DNA from: Deltaproteobacteria bacterium RIFOXYD12_FULL_55_16
GTDB lineage: Bacteria; Desulfobacterota; Desulfobulbia; Desulfobulbales; Desulfurivibrionaceae
Assembly (NCBI GenBank): GCA_001799255.1
Contig: MGTC01000031.1
Span: 1 to 45,941 of the forward strand
Length of the DNA: 45,941 bases
Direction of reading: 5' to 3'
Part shown: positions 18,468 through 25,794 of the stretch, piece after piece
Position numbering within the stretch: position 1 is the first letter of the stretch
How the letters are laid out: every line of letters starts with the position of its first letter
The notes under the pieces: generated by a model
Told to the model about the DNA's origin: nothing
Database searches by the model: none
Seen by the model: the letters and a program-made list of their open reading frames with translations, nothing else
Made by a program: the position numbers and the translations under genes

Positions 18468-19392
18468 GGCAAGAAGCCTGTCTCTCGCCACTCAGCAGAA
18501 TGCCTTCCAGCAGTCCGGCATCACTCACCAGCAGAGGCTGACCTGCCAGAGTCCGCTGCAGTTCCTGCAGAATCACCGCCCCAGCCAGGATAATGCCGCC
18601 CCGCCCCTGGCCCATTCCGGGCAGAGCCTCGCGCTGATCCCGGGAAAGACTCGCCAGCCGGTTAACAAGCCTGCCCAGCTCGGTATCGGTCAGGAGATAG
18701 TTTTGAACCAGCCTGGCCTCATAGCTGACCAACCCCAGAGAAAGGGCAGCCAGACTGGTTGCGGTTCCGCCGGAAACAACCAGGAACGATCCAGGCTCAG
18801 ACAGGTTGGCCTCAGGTTCAAGGGCTTGATTCAACAAGGCTCTAACCCGGCGACGGATGGCTTCAGGATCAGAGCCGAATTCTTCAGTAAGACCAACGGC
18901 CCCAAGGGGAAGGCTTACCGATCTGGGCGGGCTTGAGAAGGTATTCTGCCGGATGATTTCCGAACTGCCGCCGCCCACATCCGCCAGCAGAAAAGGATAG
19001 CGCCGCTGTTCAGGCGGCAGGGCGAAAAACACCCCCCTCAAGGCCAGGCTTGCCTCCTCCTCACCGGAAAGCACCTCGACTGTAAACCCGGTTCTGCTCC
19101 TGACCCCTGCGAGAAAATCCTTCTGGTTGGCAGCCCGTCGCACGGCATGGGTGGCGCAGACCCGCAGGCTGCCGGGAGAAAAAGCCGCGACCCTTGCGGC
19201 AAAACCGGCAAGGGCCGTTTCGGCCCGCGCCATGGCCGCAGGCGCCAGCAGGCCGCTCTTACCAAGCCCCTCTCCCAGCCGAACCGTGACCAGCTCGCAG
19301 GCCAGGGGGCGCAAGCGCCCATCTTCAAGCTCCGCCACCAGCAAGCGGAAGCTGTTGCTCCCCATATCAATGCCGCAGGCGGTTACCACCAA
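18454..19392 (-). CDS. Ppx/GppA family phosphatase
   Basis: A protein of 312 residues of the ASKHA fold. It has GIDMGSNSFRLLVAE at the N-terminus (phosphate-1 loop), GEEEASLALRG, the ADVGGGSSEII motif and VSGGTATSLAAL. Members hydrolyse polyphosphate and/or pppGpp. At about 300 residues this is the short form with only the catalytic core, as in many anaerobes, so the exact substrate is open. The start is TTG at 19392 (or the next codon, GTG), with AAGGGG upstream. The last residues (CPQRV) and the stop lie in a family II repeat, suggesting a C-terminus changed by repeat insertion. It is divergent from the YciO-like gene. Confidence 0.9.
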   Translation of the reverse strand: MVVTACGIDMGSNSFRLLVAELEDGRLRPLACELVTVRLGEGLGKSGLLAPAAMARAETALAGFAARVAAFSPGSLRVCATHAVRRAANQKDFLAGVRSRTGFTVEVLSGEEEASLALRGVFFALPPEQRRYPFLLADVGGGSSEIIRQNTFSSPPRSVSLPLGAVGLTEEFGSDPEAIRRRVRALLNQALEPEANLSEPGSFLVVSGGTATSLAALSLGLVSYEARLVQNYLLTDTELGRLVNRLASLSRDQREALPGMGQGRGGIILAGAVILQELQRTLAGQPLLVSDAGLLEGILLSGERQASCPQRV

Positions 19393-19473
19393 GGCTTACC
19401 CCTTCGCTGTTGCCTTTTCTCCATGCGTCCCGTACAATGCCCGCAACCTAAACTGGTAAAAAAGGACTGCCGC

Positions 19474-20082
19474 ATGCTGCTTGCCATCAACCCTGATAAC
19501 CCGCAACCCCGTCTGATTCAGCAGGCGGCGGAGGCCATGCGTAAAGGCGCGGTGATCTGCTACCCCACCGACACCGTCTATGGCATCGGCTGCGACATGT
19601 TCAATCAGAAGGCGATCAAGCGGATTCATCAAATAAAAAAGAGGCCGATACACCAGCCTTTCAGCTTCATGTGCTCAAGCCTCAAAAATGTCAGCACCTA
19701 TTGCCATGTGTCCAACATGAGCTACAGGATCATGAAGAAAGATCTGCCCGGGCCTTACACCTTTATCCTGCAGGCGGCAAAACTGGTGCCCAAAATCATG
19801 CTCAGCCGACAGAAAACCGTGGGGATCAGGGTGCCGGACAATGCCATCTGTCTGGCGCTTATCAATGCTCTGGGCAATCCGATGCTCAACACCAGCGCCA
19901 TTCAGGATCCAGATGATCCGCCGATCAGCGAGGCCTTTGAGATCGAGGCCAGGTTCGGCAGACAGGTGGATATCATCATCGACGGCGGCGCCGTGTACCC
20001 GGAGCCATCATCCGTGGTCTCGCTTATCGGCGAGATACCGGAGGTGCTGCGTCAGGGCAAGGGTGACACCAGCCATTTGTAA
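19474..20082 (+). CDS. YciO/TsaC/Sua5-family protein
   Basis: A protein of 202 residues with the YrdC fold: PTDTVYGIGCDMFNQKAI, the KKRPIHQPFSFMC loop and the GIRVPDN motif. TsaC/Sua5 enzymes make threonylcarbamoyl-AMP for t6A tRNA modification. The QPFSFMCSSLKNVSTY loop and the ending DGGAVYPEPSSVVSL look more like the YciO branch, whose role is less certain. The start is the ATG at 19474 with AAAGGA seven bases upstream; the long in-frame extension before it is antisense to the phosphatase gene. The TAA stop lies within the terminal repeat of a family I element. Confidence 0.9.
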   Translation: MLLAINPDNPQPRLIQQAAEAMRKGAVICYPTDTVYGIGCDMFNQKAIKRIHQIKKRPIHQPFSFMCSSLKNVSTYCHVSNMSYRIMKKDLPGPYTFILQAAKLVPKIMLSRQKTVGIRVPDNAICLALINALGNPMLNTSAIQDPDDPPISEAFEIEARFGRQVDIIIDGGAVYPEPSSVVSLIGEIPEVLRQGKGDTSHL

Positions 20083-20205
20083 CTGTTCAGCAGCAGCACA
20101 TCTGCGTTGTCATCGGCTTGGCTCATGTGCAATAGCACACTTCGCAGACCTCTGAAGTTTATGCCCCGCAGGGGGTGCGCATCTGCGGCACTGCTGAGCA
20201 GTTAC
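20079..20205 (+). repeat. Family I inverted-repeat element, copy 2 (127 bp)
   Basis: Terminal inverted repeats GTAACTGTTCAGCAG (20079-20093) and CTGCTGAGCAGTTAC (20191-20205) match at 14 of 15 bases. It sits between two convergent genes and supplies the stop codon of the YciO-like gene. It contains a module resembling family II (CACCC...GGGGCATAAACTT on the minus strand) and the sequence GCGCATCTGCGGCACTGCTG also found in copy 1. Confidence 0.88.
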
Positions 20206-20246
20206 AATTCAATTCATTTTTGGGGAGCGTAAACACCTGCCCCCGC

Positions 20247-20534
20247 TTACTTGCCGTTCTGGATCAAGGCATCTTTCAGCGATTTGCTCATGGTGAAGTG
20301 CAGATTCTTGCGGGAGGTAATCTTCATGACCTTGCCGGTTTTTGGGTTTCTGGTAGTTCTTGCCTTGCGCTGGCGCACGGAAAAACTGCCAAAACCGCGG
20401 ATCTCAACGCGCCGGTCCTCGACCAGGGCCGCCACTATGGTTTCCAACATGATATCGACGGCCTGACTGACATCTTTTTTCAGGTACGTATCCATCTCTT
20501 CGGTCACCGCATTTACCAAATCCCGTTTCAACAT
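20247..20534 (-). CDS. HU/IHF family DNA-binding protein
   Basis: A protein of 95 residues, a nucleoid-associated DNA-bending dimer subunit. It has the family signature GFGSFSVRQRKARTTRNPKTG on the beta-arm and an amphipathic N-terminal helix pair. The arm and Gly-Phe-Gly core are intact. Sequence alone does not separate HU from an IHF subunit, but the position near rpsA recalls the E. coli rpsA-ihfB order and favours an IHF-beta-like role. The ATG at 20534 has AGGAGTG upstream. It lies 14 bases after sppA and is probably co-transcribed with it. Confidence 0.93.
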   Translation of the reverse strand: MLKRDLVNAVTEEMDTYLKKDVSQAVDIMLETIVAALVEDRRVEIRGFGSFSVRQRKARTTRNPKTGKVMKITSRKNLHFTMSKSLKDALIQNGK

Positions 20535-20548
20535 CGTTTGCTACACTC

Positions 20549-21469
20549 CTATCGCAAAGTCCCTGTCCATTCATAGGCCAAAATCGGGCCAGATAATCCT
20601 GTCTGCTGCAACAGCGATTCATTTTTCCTGCCGGTTATCAAGCGCAGAAAGGAGAAATTCTCTTCCGGGGGATAGACAAGCTCCGGCATCTTTTCGGCCT
20701 TCATTCCGGCCAGGTCAGCGGCCAGCAGTACCGCGTCGCTGAAATTGCCCAACTGATCAACCAGGCCGTACTCCCTGGCCTGCTGCCCGGAAAAAATACG
20801 ACCATCGGCAATCTTTTCCACCTCTGCCGCAGGCAAAGACCGGCTCTCGGAAACAGCCTGGACAAACTGGCTCTGAACGTTATCGATCATGCCCTGGAGC
20901 ATCTGCCTTTCTTCGCCGGTCATGGCCCGGGAAGGAGAACCGATATCTTTCAGCCTGCCGCTTTTGACCACCTCGTTTTTATAGCCAATTTTCTCAAACA
21001 GACCTGTCAGATTGGCGAACTTGAGAATAACCCCCATGCTGCCGGTCAGGGTGCCAGGATTGGCGACAATCTTGCTGGCGCCTAAGGACACATACAAGCC
21101 GCCGGATGCTGCCACCGAACCCATGGAGGCTACCACCGGCTTGACCTTGCTGGTGCGCCGCACCTCGTCAAAGATCTCCTGGGAAGCGCCTACAGCCCCG
21201 CCGGGGCTGTCTATCCTCAGGACAATGGCCTTTATCTTGGGTTCTTCCCGAAAGGCCACCAGATGCTCCAGGGTTTCCTCTGATTCAAGGATAACTCCCT
21301 TGAGCTCAACAACCCCAATTCCTTCATGCAGGAAAAGTTCGGATCTGGAAGGACTGGTGAGGCTGGCAACAAAAAAGGTTATTCCACCCCAGAAAAACAG
21401 CATGATCCCTCCCAGGATCAATAATCCTGTGAAGACCGGATGCTTGTGGCGAAATAACCCGTCTGACAT
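20549..21469 (-). CDS. sppA: Signal peptide peptidase SppA
   Basis: A protein of 306 residues of the short S49 type, an inner-membrane serine protease that clears cleaved signal peptides. One N-terminal membrane helix (VFTGLLILGGIMLFFWGGITFF) is followed by the protease domain, with the oxyanion region RIDSPGGAVGAS, nucleophile Ser122 (GSVAASGGLY) and general-base Lys174 (SGRLKDIGSP). The start is taken as the ATG at 21469 (MSDGLFRHKHP); the ribosome site is weak, and an upstream in-frame start would run towards the family I repeat. It lies between rpsA and the HU gene on the same strand. Confidence 0.94.
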   Translation of the reverse strand: MSDGLFRHKHPVFTGLLILGGIMLFFWGGITFFVASLTSPSRSELFLHEGIGVVELKGVILESEETLEHLVAFREEPKIKAIVLRIDSPGGAVGASQEIFDEVRRTSKVKPVVASMGSVAASGGLYVSLGASKIVANPGTLTGSMGVILKFANLTGLFEKIGYKNEVVKSGRLKDIGSPSRAMTGEERQMLQGMIDNVQSQFVQAVSESRSLPAAEVEKIADGRIFSGQQAREYGLVDQLGNFSDAVLLAADLAGMKAEKMPELVYPPEENFSFLRLITGRKNESLLQQTGLSGPILAYEWTGTLR

Positions 21470-21490
21470 AACAAACCCGGAATGAAAATG

Positions 21491-21545
21491 GTAACCGTTC
21501 AGCAGCACCGCATCTGCAATGCCTACACCTCTGCCGAACAGTTAC
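21491..21545 (+). repeat. Family I inverted-repeat element, copy 3 (55 bp short form)
   Basis: GTAACCGTTCAGCAG (21491-21505) and CTGCCGAACAGTTAC (21531-21545) pair at 13 of 15 bases around a short core. It lies 25 bases past the rpsA stop and 22 bases before the sppA start. It may end or process the rpsA mRNA, since no other terminator is seen there. Confidence 0.85.
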
Positions 21546-21570
21546 CGTTGCAACAACGACTTCAGCCTGA

Positions 21571-23289
21571 TTACTCCTGGGCCTTGTTATCCATCTCTTC
21601 CTTCAAAAGGTCGCCGATGGTGGACGGGCCACTCTTGGCCTGCTTCTGCTTGTACTCCTCGTAGGAGCCTTGGGCAGAGTCATCAGTCAACGCCTTGATG
21701 GACAGCCCGATCTTTCGATCCTTGGCAGAAACATTGATTACCTTTGCCTCCACGGAATCACCGGCATTGTACAGGCCCACCGGGGTGGCAACCTTGTCCT
21801 TGCTGATCTCGGAAACATGAATCAGGCCTTCAATGCCCTCTTCTACCTCCACGAAGATACCAAAATCGGTGACATTGGTGATCTTGCCCTGCACGGTGCT
21901 GCCCACCGAATATTTCTCGATGGCAGCCTGCCAGGGATCAGGTTCCAGCTGCTTGACCCCCAGAGAAAACCGCTCATTCTCACGGTCAATCTTGAGGACT
22001 ACGGCCTGAACGGTTTCTCCCTTGGCGTATTTCTCGGAAGGATGCTTGATCCGCTCGGTCCAGGACAGGTCGGAAACATGGATCAGTCCGTCGATCCCTT
22101 CCTCAATGCCGATGAACACCCCGAAGTCGGTGATGTTTTTGATCTTGCCCTCGATGATGGAGCCAGCCGGATAGTTCTCGCTGACCAGATCCCAGGGGTT
22201 GGGCTGCAACTGTTTCATACCTAAAGAGATGCGCTTGGCATCCACGTCGATATTGAGGATGACCACCTCGGCCGCTTCGCCAACGCCGACAATCTTGGAG
22301 GGATGCCGGGTTTTCTTGGACCAGGACATCTCGGAAACATGGATCAGGCCTTCAACGCCCTCTTCCAGTTCGGCAAAGACCCCGTAGTCGGTGATGCTGA
22401 CTACCTTGCCCATGGCCTTGGCGCCGATGGGATAGCGGTCATGCACGGTTGACCAGGGATCTTCCTTGAGCTGCTTGATGCCAAGGGAAACCTTGTCGTT
22501 TTCGCGGTCGTACTTGAGGATCTTGACCTGAACATCCTCGCCAACCTTGAACAGTTTGGAGGGATGGGAAACACGGCCCCAGGAAAGATCGGTGATGTGA
22601 CAGAGACCATCCATGCCGCCCAGGTCGATGAAGACCCCGTAATCGGTGATATTGGTGATGGTGCCCGTGACCACCTGGCCTTCGATCAGGTTGGACTGCA
22701 TATCTTCCCGCAGTTTCTTGCGCGCATCTTCCAGAATGGCGCGGCGAGAGATTACCACATTGTTGCGCTTGCGGTTATATTTGAGAACCTTGAAGTCAAA
22801 GGTCTGCCCGATAAGGCTGTCCAGATCCTTGACCGGTCTGAGGTCGATCTGAGAGTAGGGCAGAAAGGCAGGCACCCCGATATCGACGGAAAGACCGCCC
22901 TTGACCCGGTTGTCGATCCGGCCCGAAATGGTGCCGTCCTCTTCCTGGATCTTGGCGATGTCTTCCCAAACCTTGATGCCGATGGCCTTTTCGCGTGAAA
23001 GCTTCAGGCCGCCATCGATCTCCCGCTTCTCCACGAAGACGTCAAAGACGTCGCCAACCTTGACCTCGATCTCGCCATTTTCGTTTTTGAACTCGGAACA
23101 GTGGATCTCACTTTCTGATTTGTCGCCGATATCCACCACGACATAATCGTTGGCCAGGGCGATAACGGTGCCGAGCACCACTTCTCCCACCTCCGCCACC
23201 TTCTGGCTTTCTTCGAAGAGCTGAGCAAAGCTCATTTCCCCTGCATTTACTTCAAAATCCGTTGTGGTTGCTGTTGTGCTTTTTGCCAT
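21571..23289 (-). CDS. rpsA: 30S ribosomal protein S1
   Basis: A protein of 572 residues with six S1 (OB-fold) RNA-binding domains, close to the 557 residues of E. coli S1. The repeated core is easy to see: VTGTITNITDYGVFIDLGGMDG, AMGKVVSITDYGVFAELEEGV, IEGKIKNITDFGVFIGIEEG and VQGKITNVTDFGIFVEVEEG, each followed by a GLIHVS-type motif. The first two domains are more diverged, as usual for ribosome-binding domains. The ATG at 23289 has a strong AAAGGAGGA ribosome site. It acts in translation initiation on structured mRNAs. It heads the rpsA-sppA-HU group. Confidence 0.97.
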   Translation of the reverse strand: MAKSTTATTTDFEVNAGEMSFAQLFEESQKVAEVGEVVLGTVIALANDYVVVDIGDKSESEIHCSEFKNENGEIEVKVGDVFDVFVEKREIDGGLKLSREKAIGIKVWEDIAKIQEEDGTISGRIDNRVKGGLSVDIGVPAFLPYSQIDLRPVKDLDSLIGQTFDFKVLKYNRKRNNVVISRRAILEDARKKLREDMQSNLIEGQVVTGTITNITDYGVFIDLGGMDGLCHITDLSWGRVSHPSKLFKVGEDVQVKILKYDRENDKVSLGIKQLKEDPWSTVHDRYPIGAKAMGKVVSITDYGVFAELEEGVEGLIHVSEMSWSKKTRHPSKIVGVGEAAEVVILNIDVDAKRISLGMKQLQPNPWDLVSENYPAGSIIEGKIKNITDFGVFIGIEEGIDGLIHVSDLSWTERIKHPSEKYAKGETVQAVVLKIDRENERFSLGVKQLEPDPWQAAIEKYSVGSTVQGKITNVTDFGIFVEVEEGIEGLIHVSEISKDKVATPVGLYNAGDSVEAKVINVSAKDRKIGLSIKALTDDSAQGSYEEYKQKQAKSGPSTIGDLLKEEMDNKAQE

Positions 23290-23319
23290 GGAAACAATCC
23301 TCCTTTGATAGATCGAGCT

Positions 23320-23348
23320 TGTATACCAGAGAATATGGGCAAATACAA
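23320..23348 (-). promoter_or_regulatory. Candidate rpsA promoter
   Basis: On the minus strand, TTGTAT (23348-23343), a 17-base spacer and an extended -10 TGGTATACA, with TATACA at 23325-23320. It lies about 30 bases upstream of the rpsA ATG. The -35 is poor but the extended -10 compensates. The remaining spacer to 23519 shows no gene. Confidence 0.4.
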
Positions 23349-23519
23349 ACTTTTTATCTGCGATGGCGGGCGCAGATTTTCAAGGAAAAAGCGGCAGGTG
23401 GCCATAGGGGAAAATGCGGCCTAACTAGTTAACAATAAAGGAGATACAGGGAAAACAGAGAGGTAGGAATGTGGGTGCGGGCAGCGAATGCCTTTGGGCG
23501 GCGACGTTTTTTTGCCGTT

Positions 23520-23954
23520 TCAGGCGGCGGTTCGTTGCGCCGCAAAATAGTCAGCCAGAATTCTTGCATGGTCAAAAGCCAGCGGTGGCAGCGCTTCTTC
23601 AGAAAAAATCGCGACCTCGTCCGCATCATCGCCAGCCACTGGCGAACCTGTCGCCGTGGCGAGAAAAACCGTACTCACCGTATGCTGCCTTGGGTCGCGG
23701 TCTGGATCGGAATAGGTGTGAAACTGGCGGTAAAGTTTGATCGCAAGCCCGGTTTCCTCCAGAGCTTCCCGCACCGCCGCCTGCTCCAGCGACTCCCCAT
23801 AATCCACAAACCCGCCGGGCAGGGCCCAGGCCAGGGGCGGGTTTTTTCGTTTTATCAAGACAACGCCGTTGCCAAGTATAATTATGATATCCACCGTCGG
23901 GGTTGGATTTTTATAGGCCGGGATCGCCTGACCGCAGGCAGGGCATTGCTTCAC
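23520..23954 (-). CDS. NUDIX hydrolase
   Basis: A protein of 144 residues with a complete Nudix box, [24 protein letters not shown] in pattern (G-x5-E-x7-RE-x2-EE-x-G), which binds the metal and catalyses hydrolysis of nucleoside diphosphate-X compounds. An N-terminal CPACG suggests half of a zinc ribbon. The closest recognisable group is the ADP-ribose/NADH pyrophosphatase-like set; the substrate is not settled. The GTG at 23954 overlaps the TGA of the upstream nucleotidase gene in a GTGA arrangement and has GGGGAGG upstream, so translation is coupled. The frame extends 21 bases further to another GTG, which is less well placed. Confidence 0.9.
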   Translation of the reverse strand: MKQCPACGQAIPAYKNPTPTVDIIIILGNGVVLIKRKNPPLAWALPGGFVDYGESLEQAAVREALEETGLAIKLYRQFHTYSDPDRDPRQHTVSTVFLATATGSPVAGDDADEVAIFSEEALPPLAFDHARILADYFAAQRTAA

Positions 23955-24535
23955 CAGGCGGCCTCCCCGTAACACAGGGCGTGGATGGCGCGCCAGCTTT
24001 CCACCTCGGGCAGAGCATGCTTGCCCTGGTTCCAGGGCTGGCGGTAGACGATGGGCTGGATGCCCTCTTCAAGGGCGAGCTGCAGGCAGGTCTGGGCCCG
24101 GTCATCCACAAAAAAGGCCAGGCCCATTTCCTTTATATGAACCGCCTTGTTGTCGTGTTCGCCGGTAGCCACCAGCCGCACCCGATCGTAGACCTGCTGC
24201 CCCAGTTCTTTTTTCAGCCAACTGGCGATGGGTTTTTTTTGCGGGCGGGCGGTAATGAAGGTAAGGGGGCCATGCTCGGCGAAGCCGGTCAACACTTGGC
24301 GGGCGTGGCTCATGAGCTGCAAGCCACAGGCAAGGGGCTCTTCCCGCAGACGAGTGAAAATCTCCTCAACCATGACCGGGTCAAGATCCAGGCAAGCCTC
24401 CACCTGAAAGTCGGTGATCTCCTCAGGACGCACCTTGACCCCATATCCAGTCCGGGCCAGACGGATAAAGGCCTCCATGGTATCGGCAACCACGCCGTCT
24501 ATGTCAAAGCCGATGCTGCCTGGGTGAATATACAT
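23951..24535 (-). CDS. HAD-family 5'-nucleotidase-like protein
   Basis: A protein of 194 residues with HAD motif I near the start ([18 protein letters not shown]), motif II Thr in LTFITARP and a late acidic motif [10 protein letters not shown]. It resembles the 5'(3')-deoxyribonucleotidase (NT5C)/YqfW-like proteins, which dephosphorylate nucleoside monophosphates. Pairing with a NUDIX hydrolase, with the stop and start overlapping, suggests a nucleotide clean-up unit, though that is inference. The start is the ATG at 24535 with AGGAAAGG a few bases upstream; a longer frame to 24610 has no ribosome site. Confidence 0.85.
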   Translation of the reverse strand: MYIHPGSIGFDIDGVVADTMEAFIRLARTGYGVKVRPEEITDFQVEACLDLDPVMVEEIFTRLREEPLACGLQLMSHARQVLTGFAEHGPLTFITARPQKKPIASWLKKELGQQVYDRVRLVATGEHDNKAVHIKEMGLAFFVDDRAQTCLQLALEEGIQPIVYRQPWNQGKHALPEVESWRAIHALCYGEAAW

Positions 24536-24710
24536 GCTGCCTTTCCTCTGCTCCGCGCATATTATATATGTTGCGGAACCTGATGAAAATCGGGTACATC
24601 TTTGCGCCACCGTTGCCTGTTTGCTCTACTTTAAACCAGAAACCGGCAAAAAAGGCAAAAGCTCTTCTCGCTGGAGGCGAAAAACCTCCTTTTGACTCAG
24701 GAAGGTTTTC

Positions 24711-24739
24711 TTGACAAAAAAAACGAAAAAAAGCATAGT
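24711..24739 (+). promoter_or_regulatory. Sigma-70 promoter of the NMO-like gene
   Basis: A perfect TTGACA (24711-24716), a 17-base A-rich spacer and CATAGT (24734-24739), 41 bases upstream of the ATG at 24780. Confidence 0.6.
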
Positions 24740-24779
24740 TGCTCATTCCTCCTCAAACTAACCGGAGCGGCAGACATTC

Positions 24780-25757
24780 ATGAAGCTACCCCCCCTTACC
24801 ATCGGCAAGTTCACCGCCCAAGTACCTCTTGTTCAGGGCGGTATGTCCATCCGCGTCTCCACCTCGGCTCTGGCCATTCCCGTGGCCGAGTGCGGGGGCA
24901 TCGGCACCATCGGTGGCTCAGCCATTCCGGTGGAGGAACTCCAGGCCGATATCCGCAAGGCCAAGGCGGCAACCAAGGGGATTATCGCGGTGAACATCAT
25001 GTTCGCCATGAAGAATTTCTACAACCTGGTGCAGGGCTCCATCGAAGCCGGAGTGGACATGATCGTCACCGGGGCTGGTTTCTCCCGGGATATCTTCAAG
25101 ATCGGCAAGGAAACCAACACCCCCATTGTCTCCATCGTTTCCTCGCCCTCCTTTGCCCTGCTTGCCGAGAAACTGGGCGCTGCGGCCATCGTGGTCGAGG
25201 CCAAGGAGGCTGGCGGCCATCTGGGCACCAACGTGGCCCTGCGCGAGCTTTTTCCCGAGATTCGCAAGGTGGTAAAAAAGGTTCCTCTGATCGCGGCGGG
25301 CGGCATCACCAATGGCTATGAAATGGCGGAAATGATGGACAAGTACGGGGCGGACGGCATCCAAATCGCCACCCGTTTTGTCCTCACCAAGGAATGCTCG
25401 GTGGCGGAAAGCTTCAAGCAGGCCATGCTGCACGCCAATCAGGAAGATATCTCCCTGATCAAATCTCCGGTGGGATTGCCCGGCCGGGCCATCATAACCC
25501 CCTTTGTGGAAAAACTGCGGAACAAGATCGACCTCAAGGCCAAGGAATGCAAATACAAATGCCTGAAGAAATGCGACCATGTTTACTGTATCAGCGACCG
25601 GCTCACTGCGGCCTGCGAGGGTAATATGGAAGATGGTCTTGTTTTTTCCGGCGAAAACGTCTTTAAAATCAAGGAAATCCTCACCGTTCGCGAGGTTTTC
25701 GACCAGTTTGTTTCACAGGCCGAGTCCATGTACAAGGAACCTGCCGCAACATATTAG
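24780..25757 (+). CDS. Nitronate monooxygenase/FabK-family flavoprotein
   Basis: A protein of 325 residues with the FMN-binding TIM barrel of the NMO/2-nitropropane dioxygenase family: PLVQGGMSIRVSTSALA, EAKEAGGHLGT and PLIAAGGITNGYE. A C-terminal cysteine cluster, C257-x3-C261-x3-C265-x4-C270 (CKYKCLKKCDHVYC), is absent from the classical fungal enzymes but appears in NMO-like proteins of anaerobes; it could hold an Fe-S cluster or zinc. The true substrate may not be a nitronate; enoyl-ACP reductase (FabK) relatives share the fold. A clear sigma-70 promoter precedes it. pcnB follows after 37 bases. Confidence 0.88.
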   Translation: MKLPPLTIGKFTAQVPLVQGGMSIRVSTSALAIPVAECGGIGTIGGSAIPVEELQADIRKAKAATKGIIAVNIMFAMKNFYNLVQGSIEAGVDMIVTGAGFSRDIFKIGKETNTPIVSIVSSPSFALLAEKLGAAAIVVEAKEAGGHLGTNVALRELFPEIRKVVKKVPLIAAGGITNGYEMAEMMDKYGADGIQIATRFVLTKECSVAESFKQAMLHANQEDISLIKSPVGLPGRAIITPFVEKLRNKIDLKAKECKYKCLKKCDHVYCISDRLTAACEGNMEDGLVFSGENVFKIKEILTVREVFDQFVSQAESMYKEPAATY

Positions 25758-25794
25758 GTAGCCCGTCATCTTGCCCTCCCGCCTGGAATATTCC

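Noticed and set aside
19147-19473. N-terminal extension of the YciO-like protein
   Set aside because: The extra codons run opposite the phosphatase gene; the ATG at 19474 has a proper ribosome site and fits family length.
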